A model generated the notes under the pieces. That model was given only the letters and a program-made list of their open reading frames with translations. It made no database searches and was not told the origin of the DNA. From Caloramator sp. (lineage in GTDB: Bacteria > Bacillota > Clostridia > Clostridiales > Caloramatoraceae), in NCBI GenBank assembly GCA_026417075.1, contig JAOADY010000041.1, positions 1 through 45,816 of the forward strand: a DNA stretch of 45,816 nt, written 5' to 3'. Positions 29,398 to 37,808 of this stretch are shown piece after piece; the stretch's first letter is position 1, and the number at the start of each line of letters is the position of its first letter. Position numbers and translations under genes: made by a program.

Positions 29398-29736
29398 GAA
29401 GCATTCAACAAAAGCACCTCTTCCAATTCTACATTGTTGTAAAAAACAGCTTTAATTAAATAAATCAACATATGTAATACCAATAATTATAAAACAAAAT
29501 ATTAATGATTTAAGAACTATGTAAGAATTATTTTTTCAATACTGTGATAGACTTAAAGATATTCAATTTTTTGAAGTTTTACAGCTTATCATGAATATCT
29601 TAAAAAATTTATTAACTGAAAAACTAACCCTCCAAATAACATAATGACTTAAATTATAGATTATTTTATTAAAGCTTTGCATTACTATATCAATAGAAAA
29701 TTAGTGTTTTTGTACTCTGAAAGTTGAGATAGTTTG

Positions 29737-31206
29737 CTAATATAGTATGCCCTCTATCATCGTTAATATCATATTTATATATAAAAGCCGTTTTACCGGT
29801 CTATATACCTCTATTTTATATTTTTGCCCCATTACATCCTTTTTATCTACGGATTTTAATATTATCTCCTCAAATCCATCATTATCTATATCACAAACAT
29901 CCTCAAGGCACTTTACGCTAAAGTTATATCTTCTTCCTGGGCGCTTTCCAAAGTTGTATAACCTTTTCATTTTCCCATTTAAATTATAAATTTCAAGATT
30001 TTGTATTGACCCTCGGTTAAAAGTCATGTTGTTTCTATTTATGTGAGACACTATTATTGAATTCTTAAACTTTTTTATATTAGTAGCATTTTCAATGTTT
30101 ACATATTTTTTATCTAAAAATTTAAATTTACCATTGACAAATTCGTAAGTGTATATTATACTTTTGTCATCCCCCTTCCCCATAACCTTTGCATATCTTT
30201 CTATATACAAAGTAATGGGTGTTATATCTTCTCCAAATTTACCAAAATATATTCTCTTTAAAGAATTTCCTTTCATTTTAAATATTTCTACATTTCCATC
30301 TTTTCCAAGAATAAGAGCTTCATCAAATCCATCTTTATCTATATCGCCGCATTTTAAAGATATTACATTTGATATTTTTATATCGCTATTTCCATATATT
30401 TTCCCATTTTCATCAACAAGTACAATTCTACCCGTGGGACTTACTCCACATAAATCCTTTGATTTTATAAATTTTCCGCTACAAATAAATTGAAGAGGGA
30501 GGTTTACAGTATATATATATTCCCCGTAGAGATAATTTCTTTCTATGTTTAATTTATATACTTCTGTATATTTTATCTTGTTTGATATTCTTATTAGATA
30601 ATTTTTCCCGCCTTTTTCAATCAGGGTTGTATATTTTCTTCCTAAAGTCTTCATGTAAAGCTCATCCTGTGATAAACTCAAAAGCTTATCACCCTCAAAG
30701 CTTTGGTAATATACATCGGAGGAATAAACCTTTTTGAGTCCCAAAAGTCCTACATCATTTAAGAGAAAGAAACTAATCCATCTTATGCAGGATATTATAA
30801 GTATTATAAAGGCTGCAGTTTTTATATAATTTTTAGTCTGCACAACATCGCTCTTAGAATCTTTATATACTACAAGAGTGTCAGATGCTGCATCATGAAG
30901 GGTTCTTCCTTTATAATCAAAAAGGGCATAAATATAGCCTATATAAAAAAAGGCTGAGGCACACCTTAGTATTTCTCTTTTTAAGCAGGTTTTAAAATCA
31001 TGTTTTATAAGTTTAAGCTTTAATGCCATCATTCCAATAGTTTCACCAAAAAAAGTTGTACTTAATGTTCTGTAAAGAAAAAAAATAATCAATAATAATA
31101 TGTAACCTAAAATTCCAAAAGAAGCAAGAAAGTAGTATAGTATGTAAAAAATCATATAATCTATTAAAAAAGAGGCAGCCCTTGAAACTATAAAAAGATA
31201 TTTCAC
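29737..31206 (-). CDS. RDD-family membrane protein fused to VCBS/FG-GAP-like repeats
   Basis: N-terminal RDD-like VSRAASFLIDYMIFYILYYF...TFFGETIGMMALKLKLI; C-terminal GDIDKDGFDEALILGKDGNVEIF and CDIDNDGFEEIILKSV repeats. Confidence 0.75.
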   Translation of the reverse strand: MKYLFIVSRAASFLIDYMIFYILYYFLASFGILGYILLLIIFFLYRTLSTTFFGETIGMMALKLKLIKHDFKTCLKREILRCASAFFYIGYIYALFDYKGRTLHDAASDTLVVYKDSKSDVVQTKNYIKTAAFIILIISCIRWISFFLLNDVGLLGLKKVYSSDVYYQSFEGDKLLSLSQDELYMKTLGRKYTTLIEKGGKNYLIRISNKIKYTEVYKLNIERNYLYGEYIYTVNLPLQFICSGKFIKSKDLCGVSPTGRIVLVDENGKIYGNSDIKISNVISLKCGDIDKDGFDEALILGKDGNVEIFKMKGNSLKRIYFGKFGEDITPITLYIERYAKVMGKGDDKSIIYTYEFVNGKFKFLDKKYVNIENATNIKKFKNSIIVSHINRNNMTFNRGSIQNLEIYNLNGKMKRLYNFGKRPGRRYNFSVKCLEDVCDIDNDGFEEIILKSVDKKDVMGQKYKIEVYRPVKRLLYINMILTMIEGILY

Positions 31207-31250
31207 ACTATCACCCCTTATCTTTTATAGTTTCCCCAATTTGCCTGTTA

Positions 31251-31769
31251 TTATCTAAAAAAATAATAACATATATATACTGCTGCTAGACTGCCTATGA
31301 TATGAGCTATAAGAGATGCTTTAAGGCTGTACCTTATATCCTTGACATTTACAGAGCCAAAATATATGGATATGGTATAAAATATTGTTTCCGTTGAACC
31401 CATCATAACCGCAGCAATTCTGCCTTCTATTGAATCTACTCCGTATTGTTTCATAATATCAGTCATAACACCAAGAGCGCCGCTTCCTGAAAGAGGCTTT
31501 ATAAGTATCATCGGAATTACTCCCTCAGGTATTTTTAAAACTTTTGACATAGGCTTTAAAACATATATAAAATAATCCATCGCGCCGGATTTTCTGAATA
31601 TATCGATTGCAAAGAGCATTGTCAAAAGATAAGGTGCTATACTGTATACGGAAGCAAAACCCTCCTTCACTCCTTCAATAAAAGTTTCATATACTCTTAC
31701 TTTTTTTACAAAAGAATAGATTAAAATAAAAAGTATCAAAAGGGGAAGAAAATATACTCCTATGTTCAT
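31251..31769 (-). CDS. spmB: Spore maturation protein B
   Basis: VYETFIEGVKEGFASVYSIAPYLLTMLFAIDIFRKSGAMDYFIYVLKP, IKPLSGSGALGVMTDI, MMGSTETIFYTISIYFGSV. Confidence 0.94.
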   Translation of the reverse strand: MNIGVYFLPLLILFILIYSFVKKVRVYETFIEGVKEGFASVYSIAPYLLTMLFAIDIFRKSGAMDYFIYVLKPMSKVLKIPEGVIPMILIKPLSGSGALGVMTDIMKQYGVDSIEGRIAAVMMGSTETIFYTISIYFGSVNVKDIRYSLKASLIAHIIGSLAAVYICYYFFR

Positions 31770-31811
31770 GATTCCCTCCTTTTTATAGGACAAGTTTTTG
31801 TTTTTTGAGGC

Positions 31812-31979
31812 GGGGGACGGTTACTTATTATACGTATTATACGTACTTTAGGATTTGAGTATTTGGGGTGCTTTGGACAGTTTTGGGGACGGTTACTTAT
31901 TTCATATAATATATAGATATTTGAGTTTATTTGTTCAATTTATTTTTAGATCATTTATGCAAAATAAGTAACTGTCCCT
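31812..31979. repeat. REP/MITE-like inverted repeat unit(s) between spmA and spmB
   Basis: gggggacggttacttatt (31812-31829), ggggacggttacttatt (31885-31901), inverted partner aataagtaactgtccc (31963-31978). Confidence 0.75.
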
Positions 31980-31994
31980 AAATTTTTGAGTTCA

Positions 31995-32585
31995 TCACTT
32001 ATCAGCCATATCCTTTTTATTATATAGGATATTAAATATAAGTCCTGATATAAGAGCTGTTAATGTTGTGATTATCGTTGGGAGTATTATATCCGCTGGA
32101 TCCTTTGCACTAAGGCCTGCTCTTATTGAAATTACAGTTGCTGGCAGAAACTGAACGCAGGCACCGTTTATTATTATAAAAGTTATCATATAATCAGAAG
32201 CCCTCTCCTTTACAGGATTTATGCTCTGAAGCTCTTTCATAGCATTTATCCCAAAGGGTGTTGCAGCATTAGAAAGCCCCATCATATTTGTAGCTATATT
32301 CATTACAATGCTTCCGAGGGCTTTTTTGTTTCTCTTCTCAAGATTAGGAAACAAAATCCTCATAATCGGCGAAAGAATCTTTGCTAAAGCGTCTACAATT
32401 CCAGATTTTTCACAAAGCTTCATAATCCCCGACCATACAGCCATAATCCCAAGAAGCGCCATTAAAAGCTCAATAGAGTTTTGCGCCGAATTGCTCATCG
32501 CCTGCAAAAGCCCTCTAGTATCTCCCTTTATCATAAAGGTTAAAATTCCCGCAGCTAATATCACAAACCATATAATGTTTATCAT
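31995..32585 (-). CDS. spmA: Spore maturation protein A
   Basis: AMSNSAQNSIELLMALLGIMAVWSGIMKLCEKSGIVDALAKILSPIMRILFP, MNIATNMMGLSNAATPFGINAMKELQ. Confidence 0.94.
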   Translation of the reverse strand: MINIIWFVILAAGILTFMIKGDTRGLLQAMSNSAQNSIELLMALLGIMAVWSGIMKLCEKSGIVDALAKILSPIMRILFPNLEKRNKKALGSIVMNIATNMMGLSNAATPFGINAMKELQSINPVKERASDYMITFIIINGACVQFLPATVISIRAGLSAKDPADIILPTIITTLTALISGLIFNILYNKKDMADK

Positions 32586-32615
32586 TACCCGCCTCCTAAT
32601 TTAAATTGATTTAGA

Positions 32616-32825
32616 AAACAGTTACTTATTTATTTATAATTTTATAGGCTTCAAATGAATTAGAAGAAAAAAACAATGGACTGTTGCTTATTTGTTTTAA
32701 TTAATTTATTTTTTTTAATATCTTACCCTTAACTTGTATGTAATTTTTCTATAATAAGTAACTGTCCCTCAAGACCTCAAAATCTTATTTGTTCATTATT
32801 TATGTAAAATAATTAACCGTCCCTC
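32616..32825. repeat. REP/MITE-like inverted repeat cluster upstream of spmA
   Basis: aaacagttacttatt (32616-32630), ggactgttgcttattt (32678-32693), aataagtaactgtccctc (32753-32770), aaaataattaaccgtccctc (32806-32825). Confidence 0.7.
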
Positions 32826-33041
32826 AAAGTTGAAATTTTACTTTATCGCTTGTAATTGGATATTGGCTATCTTCTAATTATTTCTATGTATAAAGACGAT
32901 ATAATATTATAGATGTAATTTATTTAATTTTTTGATTTAATAATGAATTTACAAAGGATTAATAATTCTAAACATTTTATATGTTACAATAAAATCAAAA
33001 GGGTAATATATAAAGCTGTCGTGTTTTCAGGAGGTGTACTA

Positions 33042-33512
33042 ATGATTTTTAAACCTGACGAAGTTTCTAATTTAAAAAAAGGAAAGCAGATATATGTTGA
33101 GATTAAGGAAGATGATATAAGAATCCTAAGGAGGAATTATTGCGGAGTTTATGAGCTTTATCCTAAAAACAATAATAGAAAAATAGAATACTTTGAAGAT
33201 TTAAACCTTTTTAAAAACAGATACGGCTCTTTAAAGAAGAAATTCCCTTTATATAATCTATCCCGCCAAAGACTTGATATTTATCCTATAGCTGAATCCT
33301 TAACTATTAAGGATTTATTAAAATGGTTTCAGGAATATGGAAAAGTATCCCTTGTAAAAACTGATAAATACGAAGACATTGAAATCGATTATTATACTTT
33401 TATATCGGATATGGAAAGTACACTTTCTAATTTTCAAATCGTAAAAAGCGAAACTGATTTTACTTTAAACATATCAATCAAAACCGATAGCAAAATAAAA
33501 AAAGCGGTATAA
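33042..33512 (+). CDS. Hypothetical protein, convergent with herA
   Basis: ATG 33042 after AGGAGGTG; MIFKPDEVSNLKKGKQIYVEIKEDDIRILRRNYCGVYELYPK...; ends at the shared terminator; the ORF-track start at 32943 is probably too long. Confidence 0.75.
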   Translation: MIFKPDEVSNLKKGKQIYVEIKEDDIRILRRNYCGVYELYPKNNNRKIEYFEDLNLFKNRYGSLKKKFPLYNLSRQRLDIYPIAESLTIKDLLKWFQEYGKVSLVKTDKYEDIEIDYYTFISDMESTLSNFQIVKSETDFTLNISIKTDSKIKKAV

Positions 33513-33530
33513 AGAAATTCTTTATACCGC
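33504..33530. terminator. Bidirectional terminator shared by convergent genes, containing both stop codons
   Basis: Perfect inverted repeat gcggtataaag-aaatt-ctttataccgc; TAA 33510-33512 (+) and TAA 33522-33524 (-) are mirror images. Confidence 0.92.
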
Positions 33531-35363
33531 ACTTTCATAGCACTGTCCAAAAATAGTGCTGTTTTTCTTTATATAACCCATATCAACTAAAGCCTCAAGG
33601 CTTCCTTTTAAATCTTCAATATCCTTAATACTTCCTGACTTTAGATTCTGAAGAACGCTTAAAAGGTCATTGGGATAAATAGGAAGATGTTCCTTTATAT
33701 CATTAAAAAGCTCTTCATACTTTTTGTTATTCATGTTTAAAAGCTCATCGAAGGGATTTTCAGTATGAACACTTGTTGTTTTAGCCATCCTAATTCTAAC
33801 TGCAACAGTTCTTCCAAATATTGCCGAGGAAATAAAAGTATCCCCCGACTGAAGATAAGGAAGACGCTTTGCCTCCTCAGATGTTATGTCTGTTTCCTCC
33901 TTTATCGTATCAATATCCGATGCCCTTACCGTTCTGAATACAAGTTTTGTGTTAAGCTGTGCCGTAACTGTTTCATCCAAAAGAGCCGGTCTTTGGGTTG
34001 CAAGTATTAAAAACACTCCGTACTTTCTTCCTTCCTGAGCTATTTCCTTTATTACAGACTTTGCCGAGGTGTCATAGCCTTTTGGAACAAAGTTATGGCA
34101 CTCATCAAAGGCTATTATAAAAGGAGGAAAATAATCAAGAGTTTCTCCAAGCTGAAGCCCATCTCTATAATCCCTTCTTTTATGATAAAGGGAGGTTATG
34201 ACATAGGATGAAAATACGTTCATTATCTTAAGAGGTCCCTGCACCACCGCAGTTTTTCCCTGCATAAGGCAGTTTTCTATTTCTTTTATATCGTTTGTAA
34301 AAAGTCCCTCTTTATTCAGCCTTTGAAGCCTCCAAAGTATTCCATTTACTGACTGGGCTGGAAGTGTGCCGTATTTTTTATATATATCAACCATTCTTTT
34401 ATATCTGTCCTGTTCAACGCTGTCCACTGCATTATTTAAAAACTCTATTATTCTTCTCTCGTTTCCTATCTCTTGAGCTTCCTTTAGTATCATAAGCCTC
34501 TCTTCAAAGCTGTAATAGGTATCACCCTTTTTGTGAAGCTGCTCTACAACCGACATCATAGGCTCAGTAAAGCTCCCCGGCGATGCTGCAGATAGTATTG
34601 CTGAAAGATCCCTTACGCTAAGGTTTGAAAATTTAATACCAACATGACGCCCTATCTGAAGACATTTGAATTTATCTTTAAAATCCGTTCTATACTTAAA
34701 ATCTAATTTCTCAAAGGGAGTTGAAAAATCCATTTCATAGTGAGGGTCAAGAACTATTGTTGGAATTGAAAGTTTCATAATCTCCTCAAGTATTACCCTC
34801 ATTCCAAAGGATTTTCCAGAACCTGAACCTCCGAATATTCCTATGTGGGGATACTGTTGCATCGATTTTATATCGAATATAAAGGGAATTCCGCTCTGAT
34901 TCATAACTTTCCCATTTTGAAGAAGGCAGAGCAAATCCTTATATTTATTATCAATGGTAGAATCGAGCTCCTCAGTGCTTTTAACAACGCCAAGCACAAG
35001 ACCTCTTTCAGGGGTGGATTTTACCAAAAGGTCTTTTACTTCATCAAAGTAAGGATATCTGACCTTTGAACCAACAGTTACAGGATATTGCGCCTCTACT
35101 ATTAAATTAAGCCTTGCAATATATATAGTGTTTTCATCTATATTATAGCCAAGAGCCCTAAGGGACTCTAAAACTCGGTTGTCACCCATTTCCCCGTTTA
35201 TATTAAAGGGTATATATTTATTATAGGATGAAGTTTCAACAACCTCCCCTAAAAGACTTCCTAAATTTTTATCTTCAATTACTAGTATCTGATTTATTTT
35301 AAAGGGTCTGCTATCCGATACAACATAAACTTCCTGTTGGTTTGTAATACCTGCAACCTTCAT
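33522..35363 (-). CDS. herA: HerA-family DNA translocase ATPase (DUF87, HAS-barrel N-terminus)
   Basis: HIGIFGGSGSGKSFGMRVILEEI Walker A, PPFIIAFDECHNFVPKG Walker B, EIAQEGRKYGVFLILATQRPALLDETVTAQLNTKLVFR. Confidence 0.92.
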   Translation of the reverse strand: MKVAGITNQQEVYVVSDSRPFKINQILVIEDKNLGSLLGEVVETSSYNKYIPFNINGEMGDNRVLESLRALGYNIDENTIYIARLNLIVEAQYPVTVGSKVRYPYFDEVKDLLVKSTPERGLVLGVVKSTEELDSTIDNKYKDLLCLLQNGKVMNQSGIPFIFDIKSMQQYPHIGIFGGSGSGKSFGMRVILEEIMKLSIPTIVLDPHYEMDFSTPFEKLDFKYRTDFKDKFKCLQIGRHVGIKFSNLSVRDLSAILSAASPGSFTEPMMSVVEQLHKKGDTYYSFEERLMILKEAQEIGNERRIIEFLNNAVDSVEQDRYKRMVDIYKKYGTLPAQSVNGILWRLQRLNKEGLFTNDIKEIENCLMQGKTAVVQGPLKIMNVFSSYVITSLYHKRRDYRDGLQLGETLDYFPPFIIAFDECHNFVPKGYDTSAKSVIKEIAQEGRKYGVFLILATQRPALLDETVTAQLNTKLVFRTVRASDIDTIKEETDITSEEAKRLPYLQSGDTFISSAIFGRTVAVRIRMAKTTSVHTENPFDELLNMNNKKYEELFNDIKEHLPIYPNDLLSVLQNLKSGSIKDIEDLKGSLEALVDMGYIKKNSTIFGQCYESAV

Positions 35364-35374
35364 AAAAACCCTCC

Positions 35375-36325
35375 TTATCTTTTGCTCCTTTTAGGATTTA
35401 ATATTCTTTCTCTTATGTCTCTACTTATTGTGCTCTCAACTAATGATTTTACCATTTCATCGGTTATTTTTACTTCTTTATCTACTATATCAAGCCAAAA
35501 AGGAATTCCTCTTCCCTTTTGAGGAGTTAATGTATATATTAAATCGCAATAAGAAACAGCCTCATCATACTGCTCTTCAATAAAGTCAAGCCCTGCAACC
35601 TGAGGATCTTCAGACATCCTTATATAACAGGATTTTATTCCGCTCTCCGTTTTTTTAGTTTTTATATTTCCTTCAAGCAAAAGCATCTCTCCAATATCTA
35701 AAAGCCCAAAGAGCAAATCCCTGTCATAAAAATTTTCAAAATCTGCATTTATTCTGCTTCCTATTATGTTTATAATATCCTTTGTTTTAACTTCTTCAGT
35801 AACTCCAATTATTATTTTATTTTTTATTATAGCCTTCCTTTTAAATTTTTCCCACTCGCTGCTACAATCAATGCTGTAATGAATTAAGGAACCATCCATA
35901 AGTATTACTTTAGATTTGAACATATCTATTGCCTTTGAAGCCGCCTCAATCTCAAGCCTGGACATCATTGCCCTTCTTCTTGCCTCATCCCCTATTTGCC
36001 CCTCATTCTCTTCAAACAAGGGCACATAAACATCCTGCAGAATAATATCTTCTTTTTCCTTTGTTGACTTTGAAAGCGCCTGGATTATGGAGATATAGTG
36101 AGGATAAATCCCTCCATAGCTGTTTATAGAACCGTCAACTCCAACTATTCCATAGCCCGAAGTTTTTTTTTCAATCTCATCATTATCAAGTCTTTTGAGT
36201 TTTATAGGATTTCCTGTTATATCAAATAAAACATTTTTAATTTTTTCTTTATCTATTTTTTCATATCTTTCTTTGAATTTATAATCTATTGAAAAAAGTT
36301 TCTGCTTTAATATTTCAAAGTCCAT
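35375..36325 (-). CDS. nurA: NurA-domain 5'-3' nuclease
   Basis: GIVGVDGSINSYGGIYPHYISIIQAL, KVILMDGSLIHYSID, GLLDIGEMLLLEG; 12 nt upstream of herA; ATG 36325. Confidence 0.85.
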   Translation of the reverse strand: MDFEILKQKLFSIDYKFKERYEKIDKEKIKNVLFDITGNPIKLKRLDNDEIEKKTSGYGIVGVDGSINSYGGIYPHYISIIQALSKSTKEKEDIILQDVYVPLFEENEGQIGDEARRRAMMSRLEIEAASKAIDMFKSKVILMDGSLIHYSIDCSSEWEKFKRKAIIKNKIIIGVTEEVKTKDIINIIGSRINADFENFYDRDLLFGLLDIGEMLLLEGNIKTKKTESGIKSCYIRMSEDPQVAGLDFIEEQYDEAVSYCDLIYTLTPQKGRGIPFWLDIVDKEVKITDEMVKSLVESTISRDIRERILNPKRSKR

Positions 36326-36600
36326 ACTCTCACCCCATAAGAAAATTTTAATACAAAAAATTAATAATTTCATTATGTATATTTTTCTTAACAAAATTAA
36401 TTTTTTTTGGATTTTATACTATTATTTAGCAAACAACAATACATATTGTCAGAAATCTGAAAGTCAATTTTAATTTATGCAATTTTTTATAGCAGTTATG
36501 AAGAAATTTTTTTCTTAATTGAAGTGTGTATTGCAATTTTCTTAATTATCTTTATTTTTATCTAAAGTTATTAATTTCTATAAAATTTTCATTTTTGCTA

Positions 36601-36629
36601 TTGACTTTAATTGGTAGTTTTGTTATTAT
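36601..36629 (+). promoter_or_regulatory. Candidate sigma-A promoter of abrB
   Basis: TTGACT-17 nt-TATTAT. Confidence 0.75.
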
Positions 36630-36641
36630 CTTAATAGAAAA

Positions 36642-36660
36642 TGTCGAAACAAATGTCGTA
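36642..36660 (+). promoter_or_regulatory. Candidate Spo0A-binding sites (0A boxes) at the abrB promoter
   Basis: Exact TGTCGAA at 36642-36648 and near-match TGTCGTA at 36654-36660, just downstream of the -10. Confidence 0.6.
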
Positions 36661-36681
36661 GTATGTAGAAGGAGGGATAAA

Positions 36682-36924
36682 ATGAAATCAACAGGCATAG
36701 TAAGAAGAGTAGATGAACTTGGAAGAGTTGTTATTCCAATCGAGCTTAGAAGAACTCTTGAAATTGGAGAAAAGGATGCCCTTGAAATTTACGTTGATGG
36801 CGAGCAGATAATATTAAAGAAATATCAGCCAGCATGTATTTTCTGCGGTGATGCAAGAGACGTTATAAACTTCAAAGGCAAGAATATATGCAAAGCTTGT
36901 CTTTCTGAACTTAAAGAAGACTAA
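36682..36924 (+). CDS. abrB: AbrB-family transition-state regulator with C-terminal CxxC zinc-ribbon-like motif
   Basis: MKSTGIVRRVDELGRVVIPIELRRTLEIGEKDALEIYVDGEQIILKKYQPACIFCGDARDVINFKGKNICKACLSELKED; SD GGAGGG. Confidence 0.95.
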   Translation: MKSTGIVRRVDELGRVVIPIELRRTLEIGEKDALEIYVDGEQIILKKYQPACIFCGDARDVINFKGKNICKACLSELKED

Positions 36925-36931
36925 TCTACAT

Positions 36932-36962
36932 AAAAGGCTGTCTCATAAAGCGGCAGTCTTTT
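36932..36962. terminator. Bidirectional terminator between convergent abrB and rsmI
   Basis: aaaaggctg ... cagtctttt stem, A-rich left and T-rich right; rsmI stop TAA begins at 36964. Confidence 0.75.
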
Positions 36963-37807
36963 TATTCTATGTCTATGCTGTACTTATAAACCTCTGATTT
37001 TGGAAGATTTCTTTCTTTTGCAACCCTTTTTACAGCATCCTTTTTCGAAAGCCCTTCATTAATATACATCATTATATGTTCTTCCAATGACATTTTTTCA
37101 AATTCCTTCATTTTCTCCATTTCAATTTCCTTCTTGCTCTTTCCCTCAAGAACTATTACATATTCTCCAAGGGGCTTTTTTTCTTTATATATTTCAATTG
37201 CCTCACTTAAAGTGCATCTTATTGTCTCTTCATATTTTTTAGTAAGCTCCCTACAAAGCGCAATCCTTCTGTCCCCAAAATTTGAATATAAATCTTCAAG
37301 GGTTCTAATAAGCTTATGGGGGGCTTCATAGAATATTATAGTTCTCTCCTCATCTAATAGATTTAAAAGCCTTTCTCTTCTTCCCTTCTTGTCCGTTGGA
37401 AGAAACCCTTCAAAAACAAATCTTGCTGTTGAAATCCCCGATACTACAAGCCCATATATAAGCGCAGCAGGACCTGGTATAAGATATACTGGAATATTAT
37501 TTTCAACAGCCAATTTAACGAGCCCTTCTCCAGGGTCAGATATTCCCGGCGTTCCTGCATCAGTAACAAGAGCTATATCTTTGCCATCTAATACCTCCTT
37601 TATAATTTTTTCACCGCTCTCTATCTTGTTATGCTCATGATAACTTATAAGAGGCTTTTTAATTTCAAAGTGATTTAAAAGCTTTAGAGTCTGCCTCGTA
37701 TCTTCTGCTGCGATTAAATCAACGCTTTTTAGGGTATTTAGAGCTCTTATCGATATATCCTCAAGGTTTCCTATTGGAGTTGCAACAAGATATATTATCC
37801 CTGTCAT
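36962..37807 (-). CDS. rsmI: 16S rRNA (cytidine1402-2'-O)-methyltransferase
   Basis: GIIYLVATPIGNLEDISIRAL, AAEDTRQTLKLLNHF, LVTDAGTPGISDPGEGLV. Confidence 0.97.
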   Translation of the reverse strand: MTGIIYLVATPIGNLEDISIRALNTLKSVDLIAAEDTRQTLKLLNHFEIKKPLISYHEHNKIESGEKIIKEVLDGKDIALVTDAGTPGISDPGEGLVKLAVENNIPVYLIPGPAALIYGLVVSGISTARFVFEGFLPTDKKGRRERLLNLLDEERTIIFYEAPHKLIRTLEDLYSNFGDRRIALCRELTKKYEETIRCTLSEAIEIYKEKKPLGEYVIVLEGKSKKEIEMEKMKEFEKMSLEEHIMMYINEGLSKKDAVKRVAKERNLPKSEVYKYSIDIE

Positions 37808-37808
37808 T

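Noticed and set aside
29401-29736. AT-rich gap between the metG promoter and the RDD-VCBS gene as a possible hidden gene or ncRNA
   Set aside because: No sustained ORF, no convincing hairpin/terminator pair; too little evidence.
33042-36325. HerA-NurA as part of an antiphage defence island
   Set aside because: No other defence genes, integrase, or CRISPR features nearby; neighbours are housekeeping/sporulation genes.
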